A program made the translations under genes and the position numbers. From JBLEFH01 sp047345645 (lineage in GTDB: Bacteria; Pseudomonadota; Alphaproteobacteria; Rhodobacterales; Rhodobacteraceae), in NCBI GenBank assembly GCA_047345645.1, contig JBLEFH010000016.1: a DNA stretch of 7,759 nt. One strand, 5' to 3'. Below are positions 1 through 5,820 of the stretch, one piece after another. How positions within the stretch are numbered: the first letter of the stretch is position 1; every line of letters begins with the position of its first letter. The notes below the pieces were generated by a model. The model searched no databases and was not told the DNA's origin. It worked only from the letters and a program-made list of their open reading frames with translations.

Positions 1-37
1 AAAAAAGGTTCTCCTGCGCCTCCAGACGTCCCATCAT
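1..37 (-). CDS. Transposase, N-terminal fragment cut by the window edge
   Basis: Only the first 12 codons are inside the window; they read MMGRLEAQENLF and run off the left edge. A strong Shine-Dalgarno sequence (AGGGAGGA on the minus strand, about 48-55) sits upstream of the double ATG, so this looks like a real start. From memory, this N-terminus resembles IS1182-type DDE transposases, which often begin with an MMGR-like stretch followed by LFY. A candidate IS end lies about 60 bp upstream (99-124), as expected for the 5' end of an insertion sequence. Too little protein is visible to be sure of the family. If right, an IS inserted just beyond the 3' end of the copper operon. Confidence 0.42.
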   Translation of the reverse strand, partial: MMGRLEAQENLF

Positions 38-98
38 CGCCTGATCCTCCCTGCCGATAAGGCAAGTGAATCAGTCGGTTGGGTCTCGATCAAGGTCA

Positions 99-124
99 GA
101 GTTTTTCACCAGCATCGGTGGTTT
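99..124 (-). repeat. Candidate insertion-sequence terminal repeat (left copy)
   Basis: Read on the minus strand this segment is AAAC, one base, ACCGAT, three bases, then GGTGAAAAACTC. The same blocks with the same spacing occur on the plus strand at 7634-7659, with 22 of 26 positions identical. It lies just upstream of the truncated transposase start, where an IS end should be. The true outer boundary could be some bases further right (up to about 150). No target-site duplication can be defined from this window. Confidence 0.45.
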
Positions 125-181
125 TTGGGAGGTGCCTTAAAGAAGTAGCCGCAAAATCCGGAACGTGCGGCCAGCGTCATA

Positions 182-640
182 CTATTCGGCATTCTCGGCC
201 AGCCAACCTGTCATTCGGTCAATTTCACCGACCTGCGCGGCGATTATTTCTCCGGAAAGTTCGATCATATGCGGGTCGTCACCATGTTCAAGCAGCACCT
301 GCGCCATGTCGATTGCGCCCTGATGGTGGGCAATCATTGCGCAGGCGAATGCCACGTCGGCATCTTCACGCATCATACCTTCCTCCATCGCGGGCATGGT
401 AATTGCCATTCTGCGCATATTCTCCTGCACGTGCTCTGGCATGGCATCATGATCGTCACTCTCCGACCGCGCGTTGTAAGCGGGATCGTCGTGACCCATC
501 GCCGAATGATCCATTTCCTCCATAGCAGAAACTTCGGTGCACTGTTCGGGGGGCTCGAACCCGGCATCCTGTGCCCAAGCTGGTGCGGAAAATGCCAACG
601 CCGCAATGGTAGTTGCGAGGGCGGTCTTGATGATGTTCAT
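182..640 (-). CDS. Exported DUF305 (CopM-like) metal-binding protein
   Basis: This encodes a 152-residue secreted DUF305 protein. Residues 1-23 form a clear signal peptide (lysine, hydrophobic core, AWA before QD), so the mature protein should be periplasmic. Residues 40-90 are rich in Met, His, Asp and Glu, including HSAMGH and a run of MxxM spacings. The DUF305 core follows, with the signature MIAHHQGAIDM at 102-112 and a C-terminal helix with Q..EI.RM..WL. Characterised relatives such as cyanobacterial CopM bind copper outside the cytoplasm; copper is inferred here from that and from the CsoR next door. An AGGAGA ribosome site (649-654) lies 8 bases before the ATG. It is the last gene of the minus-strand operon, 52 bp after the glutaredoxin-MauE gene. 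The candidate IS end begins about 60 bp beyond its stop. Confidence 0.88.
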   Translation of the reverse strand: MNIIKTALATTIAALAFSAPAWAQDAGFEPPEQCTEVSAMEEMDHSAMGHDDPAYNARSESDDHDAMPEHVQENMRRMAITMPAMEEGMMREDADVAFACAMIAHHQGAIDMAQVLLEHGDDPHMIELSGEIIAAQVGEIDRMTGWLAENAE

Positions 641-692
641 TTTCGAGTTCTCCTGTTTATGTCGATTTCCGAGAGGAACGGTGGAGGACGTT

Positions 693-1484
693 TCAGGCTG
701 CGAACCACATCCCCAACATCCAGAGGCCCATGCCCATCATCATCAGGTTTTCCGTCAGGCTTACGAAACCCAGAGGCACGTTCGAGTTGCCGCCCAGACA
801 GGCACATTTCAACTCTCGTTTGTCGATGTATACGGCTTTGAACACGCTGATCGCGCCCACCGTTGCAATGAAGAGCGCCGCAGGAGCAGCAAGCGGGGTC
901 AACAACATACCCGTCATCAGAATACCCGCCCCCGTCTCAACCCACGGATAGACATAGGCGTATGGCACCCACTTTCGCGCCAACAGATCGTAGTTGAGGA
1001 ACATCGTCGTGAAGCTTTCGATGTCGCGGAGCTTCTGCATCCCCAAAAGGATCATCGAGACCGAGATGAACCAGCCGAGCGTTTGCCATGTGATCGTGCC
1101 GAGGAAGCCAATGGACAGCGCGAGCGCCGTCGCGGCGGCCACGGCGAAGAGGTAGATCACCGGTTTGTAGGTCGTGGCCTTCGGATCGTAGTCGGTGAGC
1201 TGCTGGCGTAGGGCATCATAGCCACCGACGCGCTCGCCGTCGATCCAGACCTGCGGTGTGGTGGGAACGTCGTATTCTTCCTTGAACGCATCGACTTCTG
1301 ACCGTTCGCGGAATAGCCGGTCATCGACCTTGAACCCATTGCGGTCCAGAAGCCAGCGTGCCTTTTGCCCTGCCGGGCACAGATGGTTCGGCAGAGCCAT
1401 GCGGTAGAGAACAGCTGTTTTCCCGATCGCGGCGGTGGCGGGATCGGTTGTTACGTCGGCAAAGTCGCGGGTGTCCTTTGGCAT
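693..1484 (-). CDS. Glutaredoxin-MauE fusion membrane protein
   Basis: This 263-residue protein has an N-terminal glutaredoxin-like domain (about 23-97) and a C-terminal MauE/DoxX-like membrane domain (about 107-262) with four to five hydrophobic helices. The thioredoxin fold is shown by VLYRMALP leading to the active site CPAG (36-39), the cis-proline motif TTPQ (75-78) and IDGERVGGYDAL. The active site has one cysteine (CPxG, not CPxC), which I believe is normal for this fused subfamily. The membrane part has a CAC pair at 227-229, the sort of vicinal cysteine motif seen in MauE-like proteins, which pass electrons to periplasmic thiols. The likely role is keeping envelope thiols or copper sites reduced. 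An AAGGAGA site (1492-1498) lies 7 bases before the ATG. It is 24 bp downstream of the 41-residue membrane protein gene. Confidence 0.85.
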   Translation of the reverse strand: MPKDTRDFADVTTDPATAAIGKTAVLYRMALPNHLCPAGQKARWLLDRNGFKVDDRLFRERSEVDAFKEEYDVPTTPQVWIDGERVGGYDALRQQLTDYDPKATTYKPVIYLFAVAAATALALSIGFLGTITWQTLGWFISVSMILLGMQKLRDIESFTTMFLNYDLLARKWVPYAYVYPWVETGAGILMTGMLLTPLAAPAALFIATVGAISVFKAVYIDKRELKCACLGGNSNVPLGFVSLTENLMMMGMGLWMLGMWFAA

Positions 1485-1508
1485 TTCATAATCTCCTTGC
1501 GATCAGCG

Positions 1509-1634
1509 TCAGCGAGAGTTGCGGACAAAATAAACGATACCGGTGATCAGAAAGGCGATGAACAGCAGGGCGATCAGTCCCATGCCGCCCATCATTATCC
1601 AGCCTGTACCTTCGTGCATTTCACCATTCATCAT
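1509..1634 (-). CDS. Small single-helix membrane protein, 41 aa
   Basis: A short gene encodes MMNGEMHEGTGWIMMGG, then a hydrophobic helix (about residues 18-36) and a YFVRNSR tail. The arginines after the helix suggest a cytoplasmic C-terminus and an outside N-terminus carrying Met, His and Glu residues. An AAGGGA ribosome site lies 8 bases before the first ATG, inside the end of the upstream DUF305 gene. Its start is 3 bp past that gene's stop, and its own stop is 24 bp before the glutaredoxin-MauE start, so it fits tightly as the second gene of the operon. No family is recognised. Possible roles are assisting the neighbouring membrane proteins or binding copper through methionines; both are guesses from position and composition. 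Confidence 0.7.
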   Translation of the reverse strand: MMNGEMHEGTGWIMMGGMGLIALLFIAFLITGIVYFVRNSR

Positions 1635-1637
1635 TGC

Positions 1638-2171
1638 TCAGTTCCCTTCTTCGATGCGGGGAGTGCCGGGGGCAGCGTCCTCGTTGGCCTCGATATCCGC
1701 GATGTATCGCTTCATTTCCGCGATCTCGCCGCGCTGCGCCTCGATGATCGCATCGGCCAGCTCGCGGACGCGCGGGTCGGAAATGTTGGCCCGTTCGCTG
1801 GTCAGGATCGCGATCGAGTGGTGCGGGATCATCGCCTTCATCCAGGCGACATCGCCAACGGTGTCCTGAGACCGGACAAGATAAACCCCGGCGACGAAGG
1901 CGATGGCTGCGCCCGCGAAAATCGCGATGTTGGCTTTCCGGTTGGAATACATGCCCAGCATGAAAGCGAGCATGATGATCGCCATCATCCCGCCCATGTA
2001 GAGCGCCATCCACATCCGGGTCTGCGAGAAGAAGACGTGATCGAGGGCGTAGGTGTTGAGATACATCAGGCCAAACATCACAACCGTCGAGGTGCCGATC
2101 ATAGCGAAGAACCGGCCATAGCCGCTGCCTTTGCCGCTTTTGCTATGGTGATGCGTGCCGTGTGAATCCAT
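1638..2171 (-). CDS. DUF305 membrane protein, first gene of the copper operon
   Basis: A 177-residue protein with a His-rich N-terminal tail (HGTHHH), three hydrophobic helices (about 21-43, 53-75 and 80-99) and a C-terminal DUF305 domain (about 105-160). The signature is MIPHHSIAILTSE at 114-126, followed by DPRVRELADAII and Q.GEI.EM. An odd number of helices places the DUF305 domain on the opposite membrane face from the N-terminus, probably periplasmic. The ATG at 2171 was chosen over one 24 bases upstream because a strong GGGAGG site (2180-2185) sits 8 bases before it. DUF305 proteins are linked to copper or other metal handling. As the first gene after the CsoR operator it should be metal-induced. 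The start of the next gene lies 3 bp after its stop. Confidence 0.88.
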   Translation of the reverse strand: MDSHGTHHHSKSGKGSGYGRFFAMIGTSTVVMFGLMYLNTYALDHVFFSQTRMWMALYMGGMMAIIMLAFMLGMYSNRKANIAIFAGAAIAFVAGVYLVRSQDTVGDVAWMKAMIPHHSIAILTSERANISDPRVRELADAIIEAQRGEIAEMKRYIADIEANEDAAPGTPRIEEGN

Positions 2172-2179
2172 TGTAGTGT

Positions 2180-2185
2180 CCTCCC
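2180..2185 (-). promoter_or_regulatory. Ribosome binding site that fixes the DUF305 start
   Basis: GGGAGG on the minus strand lies 8 bases before the ATG at 2171. It falls downstream of the alternative ATG at 2195, so the shorter protein is the likely product. Confidence 0.75.
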
Positions 2186-2203
2186 GGTATGCCATTTCCT
2201 GCC

Positions 2204-2231
2204 TTGTTTATATACCCATATGGGGTATACA
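2204..2231 (+). promoter_or_regulatory. Predicted csoR promoter
   Basis: TTGTTT (2204-2209) and TATACA (2226-2231) are spaced by 16 bases and match sigma-70 -35 and -10 boxes moderately. Transcription would begin near 2238, about 40 bases before the GTG. The operator palindrome fills the spacer and part of the -10 box, so bound repressor would block it. This is a prediction from spacing only. Confidence 0.5.
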
Positions 2232-2235
2232 ACAA
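2207..2235 (-). promoter_or_regulatory. Predicted promoter of the copper operon
   Basis: On the minus strand TTGTTG (2235-2230) and TATAAA (2212-2207) are separated by 17 bases, a good sigma-70 layout. Transcription would start near 2200, about 30 bases before the ATG at 2171. It is superimposed on the csoR promoter in the opposite direction, and both share the CsoR operator. Confidence 0.55.
2211..2229. promoter_or_regulatory. CsoR-type operator
   Basis: TATACCCATATGGGGTATA is an inverted repeat with 7-base arms (TATACCC and GGGTATA). It matches the known G-tract operators of CsoR/RcnR repressors, whose form is roughly TACCC, a short AT-rich centre, then GGGTA. Flanking CTTGTT (2203-2208) and AACAAG (2231-2236) extend the symmetry. 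It is the only such site in the window and lies between the divergent csoR and DUF305 genes. It should give coordinated repression of both directions, relieved by Cu(I). Confidence 0.8.
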
Positions 2236-2277
2236 GATAGTCCGCGGCAGGTTCCAAAAGGCAGGGAGACGCGACAC

Positions 2278-2550
2278 GTGAAGGCAAACAAGGACAAGAC
2301 ACTGGATCGGCTTTCCCGTCTGGAAGGCCAAGTGCGGGGCGTGGCTGGCATGGTCGAGGCTGACCGCTACTGCATGGATATTCTTGCGCAGACAGCCGCA
2401 ATCCGGTCTGCGCTCCTTAGTGTCGAAAAGCTCATCCTGGAGAACCATGCAGAGCATTGCGTCGAGACCGCCATCCAGAGTGGCGATCCAGAAGAGCAGC
2501 GTGCAAAGTTCGGTGAGCTCATCGGGCTTCTGCAAAAGGCGTCGCGGTAA
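2278..2550 (+). CDS. csoR: CsoR-family copper-sensing repressor
   Basis: This 90-residue all-helical protein matches the CsoR/RcnR family (DUF156) along its whole length, including RLSRLEGQVRGVAGMVE near the N-terminus. The Cu(I) ligands are present as Cys32, His57 and Cys61. The spacings of 25 and 4 equal those of M. tuberculosis CsoR (Cys36, His61, Cys65), which argues for copper over the nickel/cobalt sensor RcnR (His at the last position). The family binds DNA as a tetramer and releases it on binding Cu(I). The GTG at 2278 is chosen because AGGGAG (2263-2268) lies 9 bases before it and the family sequence begins there; the open frame extends upstream only through the promoter and operator. 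It is divergent from the DUF305 operon and probably represses that operon and itself. Confidence 0.92.
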   Translation: MKANKDKTLDRLSRLEGQVRGVAGMVEADRYCMDILAQTAAIRSALLSVEKLILENHAEHCVETAIQSGDPEEQRAKFGELIGLLQKASR

Positions 2551-2992
2551 GCTTTTCAAATCTACATAGCACTCGGTCCGCTAAAATACATTTTTCGCAC
2601 AAACGCCAATCGCCTTGATCGCCGTTACAATAAGCTCGTTGCTCAAACTCAAAACGGTCTTGAAGTTTGATGCCAGTGCGGCGAGAGCAGCCATTCGCTA
2701 CATAGCAGAAATTGAGCAAAACGGGCTCGAACCGGCCATGCGGCGGTGCGGCGTGCTGGACGCCCAAGCGAGTGGGTCTGCCCGGCCGAGACGGCCCGTT
2801 AATGCCGTTCACCGGGTTGGCCAATGCTGCGCTGCAACGTTCCTAGACCGGTCATTGGTGACACAGTGTAGCGTGGTCCGGCAAGCCAACCTCAGCAATG
2901 CAGAACGTTTCTGCCGGTCCCTGCAGGTGCTGCCCGCAGTGGGTCGACCGGCGGCGATGCGGTGTAAGCGGAACAGCTGCATCGCTCACGTG
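2551..2992. other. Gene-free stretch between csoR and the J-domain gene
   Basis: I see no convincing gene here. Open frames on the plus strand run into the antisense of the J-domain gene and lack ribosome sites and any recognisable family. A 37-codon minus-strand frame (2694-2581) has no Shine-Dalgarno sequence. A 7-bp perfect stem (GCGATGC at 2954-2960, GCATCGC at 2979-2985, 18-base loop) begins 8 bases after the J-domain gene's stop on the minus strand. It could be a transcript-end hairpin but has no T-tract. The csoR end shows no clear terminator. Confidence 0.5.
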
Positions 2993-5125
2993 CTACGCAA
3001 TGAGACCGCTGAACCGGCCCCGATGTGTTCGCGTTTCGATGACGAGCGCGCCATCCTCGATCCCAGTCCGGCGGATCGGTGTCTTTGTCAGAGCAATGCC
3101 CAGAGGTCGGCCCGCCTCCGTCAGCATCCGAACGCCCTTGTTCTCCACCAGCAAGACAAAGTCCTCGTCGACCAAAAGGTCGCATTTGGCCGTGCAGTCC
3201 TGCAGTCCCACAAGGCGGTCTCCCTCGACCACGTAAAGCCGGGTAAATGTTTGGATGTAGAGGTAGCGATCCGTTTCCAAGATCCGGATCGGCGCAGTGC
3301 CAACATCGTAGAGAGCGATCGGCTTGCCGGAATCATCGATGCGCAGGACACGCCCCTGGGAGGTTCCCAGCAACACCGTGTCGCCACGTCCAGAGAAAGC
3401 CGCAGCCTGAAGGCGGTCAGGTCCGCCGCCGGTCATAAAAGTCACGGTGGCGGAGAACGTCAGCAAATCCTCGGCGCTTTTCTTCCCCTGCAGATCATCG
3501 TGGCTGGCCCCGGTGAGTGCCTCGTAAGCGGCGTTAACCGCCTTCATCCGCGCTTCGTTGCCTGGGTTGAGGTCCGGGTGCAGCTGACGCACCAGGCCGC
3601 GGTATTTCTGTCGGATCTCATCCGGCGTTACCGGCAACGCAAGCTCAAGTTCCTCGAGCGCCTCCTCGATTTCTGCGGCGGTTCCCGTATGCCCGCCCAT
3701 GCCGCCCACTTCGAAAGTATGATAGTAAGTGTCCACGGGACGCTCAGGCATACGGACGCCCCACAGGGGTTTTCCGTGCCGATCGATGCACCATGCTTCA
3801 TCCACATGCGTGTAAAGGTATCTGTCCCGACTGGGGCTGAGCGCGATGCAGTTTATCGCCAAGTGGGGTTCCCCCCAGAAAATACCTCCGTCCCCGTCAA
3901 GATCGAGACGACGGCGCCCCGCTACGACTTCGGGCGTAGCGGAAAGGTCTGTCTCGAAATCGACCTTTAGGTCAGCGCCATAGACGGTCAAAATATTCAT
4001 CTTGGACCGCGTCGCGAAACCTTGGCCTTCGGGATGAACATCGAGCGCATAAATCGGGCGCTCCAGTCGTTCGATCATCGGGTTGCCGCCCTGCTCGGCG
4101 CTGAACATCACCGCGCCTGGTGCACCGAGGCTTGCCTCGGATTTTGCGAGGTCATCGAAGGAGAGGACGCCGCCACGCGTGGTGAAGTGCTTTCGAAAGG
4201 CGGGGTCCGGACGATCCGCGGGCGCAATCGCCTCCACAGTGAGTTCTTGCCAAGCGCCGTCGGCATCCTCGAATGTTTCAGAGGTCGCAGGCAGCGCAAC
4301 CTGGCTGGCCCAGACCTCGGGAGATGGTGGCAGCGGCAACAAGGTCAGCTTTTCGAGGTTTAGTTCGATGGGCTTGCCCGGCTTGGATCTGACCTGATGC
4401 GACCCAGGACGCGGCGGCTCGGTGTAGATTGTCGAAGCGTCCTTGGCACTCATCTCGACGCCATCTACGTAGAGCGCGTAGGTCTTTCCGCTCTTGGCGC
4501 GGGTGATCTCGCCAGCCTTCTCCAGCCACGAGATAAGGTTGCTGACAAGGCGACCGTCCTCGGCGCCCACTTCCGACTTCATCTTGTTCTGCAAGATGCC
4601 AGGCTTCGCTGCGACGGCCTTGCGAATGGCGTCGAAGAGGTCGATGGCGGCAAGATGCTTTTCGGCATCGGCGCGGTATTCCTCGAGATGATCGAATTCC
4701 GATACCAGTTCATGCAGCATCGCCAGTCCTTTCCGGTCACCGGTGATGGCCAGCATGGTGCCGCCTTGAGTGAGCGCGGGCATGCTCAGGTTGAGCCTCT
4801 TGCCGTTGCCTCTGGGATCCTCGAGCCACTTGCGAATGAGCGGCAGGCTCTTGCGCGCCGCGGTTGCCGCGTCCATGTACCTGCGATCGGATATACTTTC
4901 CTGCAGGGCCTGTAATTGGCTGAAGTAAGCCTGCCCCGGCATTTCATAGGATTGTGCCTCAAGGCGCTCCCTCGTTTCCCGTTCAAAGTCCTCAAAACGG
5001 TTGCGGCGCTCACTGCCCGCGCCATCATCGCCTGAACCGGCCGCCTCACAAATCACAGGAAGACCCTTGTTGCGCACGGCAGCGTTTTTTCCCCCGAACA
5101 TCTTCCTGAAAATGCCAAACACCAT
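2993..5125 (-). CDS. J-domain protein with winged helix and interrupted beta-propeller
   Basis: This encodes a 710-residue cytoplasmic protein with no signal peptide or membrane helix. Visible parts in order: a basic N-terminus (MVFGIFRKMFGGKN); TPR-like helical repeats (about 63-160); a winged helix-turn-helix (about 162-220, with KPGILQNKM, a recognition-helix-like stretch and a KSGKTYALY wing); a proline-rich linker; beta-propeller-like strands (about 340-475); a J domain (about 485-540) with YRGLVRQLHPDLNPGNEARM, intact HPD at 516-518 and the final AYEAL helix; then more propeller-like repeats (about 555-710). J domains stimulate Hsp70 ATPases, so it probably recruits DnaK to a propeller-bound target; the target is unknown. 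The ATG at 5125 is chosen over one 57 bases upstream because AGGTGGAG immediately precedes it. It is divergent from the DUF262 gene. I recognise no named family. Confidence 0.8.
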   Translation of the reverse strand: MVFGIFRKMFGGKNAAVRNKGLPVICEAAGSGDDGAGSERRNRFEDFERETRERLEAQSYEMPGQAYFSQLQALQESISDRRYMDAATAARKSLPLIRKWLEDPRGNGKRLNLSMPALTQGGTMLAITGDRKGLAMLHELVSEFDHLEEYRADAEKHLAAIDLFDAIRKAVAAKPGILQNKMKSEVGAEDGRLVSNLISWLEKAGEITRAKSGKTYALYVDGVEMSAKDASTIYTEPPRPGSHQVRSKPGKPIELNLEKLTLLPLPPSPEVWASQVALPATSETFEDADGAWQELTVEAIAPADRPDPAFRKHFTTRGGVLSFDDLAKSEASLGAPGAVMFSAEQGGNPMIERLERPIYALDVHPEGQGFATRSKMNILTVYGADLKVDFETDLSATPEVVAGRRRLDLDGDGGIFWGEPHLAINCIALSPSRDRYLYTHVDEAWCIDRHGKPLWGVRMPERPVDTYYHTFEVGGMGGHTGTAAEIEEALEELELALPVTPDEIRQKYRGLVRQLHPDLNPGNEARMKAVNAAYEALTGASHDDLQGKKSAEDLLTFSATVTFMTGGGPDRLQAAAFSGRGDTVLLGTSQGRVLRIDDSGKPIALYDVGTAPIRILETDRYLYIQTFTRLYVVEGDRLVGLQDCTAKCDLLVDEDFVLLVENKGVRMLTEAGRPLGIALTKTPIRRTGIEDGALVIETRTHRGRFSGLIA

Positions 5126-5152
5126 GCTCCACCTGCCTTGTTTAAATATGGT

Positions 5153-5182
5153 GATAGGGGCGTCGTTCACTCGGGCTGTCAA
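5153..5182 (-). promoter_or_regulatory. Predicted promoter of the J-domain gene
   Basis: On the minus strand a perfect TTGACA (5182-5177) is followed after 18 bases by CCTATC (5158-5153). Transcription would start near 5146, about 20 bases before the ATG at 5125. The C-rich -10 (GCCCCTATC) recalls alphaproteobacterial heat-shock (RpoH) promoters, of the form CTTGAC then CYTATNT, though the spacing is one or two bases longer than I recall for that consensus. Ordinary sigma-70 use is equally possible. Confidence 0.45.
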
Positions 5183-5746
5183 TCTCCCGCTTCAATTAAA
5201 CGAAGGCTCAAGCTTCGTTGCGACAGATCGCTTTGAGTTCCATGCCGAGCTGGGGCACTGCGACGCGCTTGTTCTCGCCAAAGTGAGGCCGCCAGACCAA
5301 CGAACGGCCCACAGCGGTCATTGGCAAGGATCACCTTTGCCGCAGCGCGGCTCCCCCATACCGGACCTTCATGGCACCGCGCAGCATCATCCAGTGCCCC
5401 AAGGTCAGCAGTGCGCAGTTTGGGGACCTAGCTCCGCTGACTCCATTTTCCAGAAGCTGACGTTCAGGCGGAGCGCGGCGAGCGGCTCCACCGATCCCTT
5501 CCCGCTCACAATACGGGCCTCACCGAACGGCGGCTCTCGCCAGCAGGCCAAAAACGTGCCAATACCACATGGGTTTTGCATTGGGGTTCTGCCCAGTCTA
5601 ACTTTCTGTAGACGCAAGCCCCCTTAGGGAGGGCCCCAAACGACCATTTTTGACGTACAGGTTGTGGCTGGGTAGTTATTCCCAGCATGCTGGGATAAAC
5701 TGGGTTCCGCTGCGCGGTCCATTAAAATCCGACCTTCGAAGCATAA
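5183..5746. other. Gene-free divergent region between the J-domain and DUF262 genes
   Basis: No gene can be supported here. Short open frames on both strands lack ribosome sites and family signatures. Two small hairpins are visible: GTCTA/TAGAC (5597-5614) and a GCCC/GGGC structure (about 5618-5634). The right end carries the palindrome and CTGGG repeats listed separately. The length and lack of coding signal suggest decayed or inserted non-coding DNA. Confidence 0.5.
5667..5704. promoter_or_regulatory. Palindrome and CTGGG repeats upstream of the DUF262 gene
   Basis: TCCCAGCATGCTGGGA (5680-5695) is a perfect 16-bp palindrome, and weaker symmetry continues outside it (GTT at 5675-5677, AAC at 5698-5700). 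The half-site recurs: GCTGGG at 5667-5672 and CTGGG at 5700-5704. CCCAGC (5681-5686) can pair with either GCTGGG. It lies about 45 bp upstream of the TATAAT box of the DUF262 gene, a position suited to an operator for an unknown regulator. A recombination site or transcript hairpin is also possible. Confidence 0.45.
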
Positions 5747-5752
5747 TATAAT
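5747..5752 (+). promoter_or_regulatory. Predicted -10 box of the DUF262 gene promoter
   Basis: A perfect TATAAT lies 68 bases before the GTG start. The best -35 candidate, TTAAAA (5722-5727), is 19 bases upstream and weak. That would suit a promoter needing an activator, or the palindrome-bound factor just upstream. Confidence 0.45.
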
Positions 5753-5820
5753 GAAACGACCAAAATATTTCTTTGGGAAGTTGTCCGGCGAGATGGGCCA
5801 ACTGCGATCAGGAGACACGA

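Noticed and set aside
537..1211. 224-codon plus-strand open frame
   Set aside because: Antisense to the exported DUF305 and glutaredoxin-MauE genes, with no ribosome site.
1365..2165. 266-codon plus-strand open frame opposite the copper operon
   Set aside because: It is antisense to the DUF305, small membrane and glutaredoxin-MauE genes. Its composition (many His, Asp and Arg) is typical of a shadow frame in GC-rich DNA.
2581..2694. 37-codon minus-strand frame beginning MAALAALASNFKTVL
   Set aside because: The peptide looks helix-forming, but there is no Shine-Dalgarno sequence and no recognised family, so it was not called.
2562..2707. Direct repeat CTACATAGCA at 2562-2571 and 2698-2707, considered as a target-site duplication around a small element
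   Set aside because: The bracketed 126 bp has no inverted ends, and a 10-base repeat at this distance is expected about once by chance in a window this size.
2720..2745. GGTTCGAGCCC on the minus strand, resembling a tRNA T-arm
   Set aside because: The flanking bases do not form a T-stem, and no acceptor, D or anticodon arm can be placed around it.
2615..3970. 451-codon plus-strand open frame across the gene-free stretch and the J-domain gene
   Set aside because: Most of it is antisense to the J-domain gene, whose domains are recognisable. It has no ribosome site and no family signature.
2850..5326. Shared CGGTCATTGG in the two gene-free stretches (near 2850 and 5316), considered as a repeat family
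   Set aside because: A single 10-base match with no extension is within chance for segments of this length.
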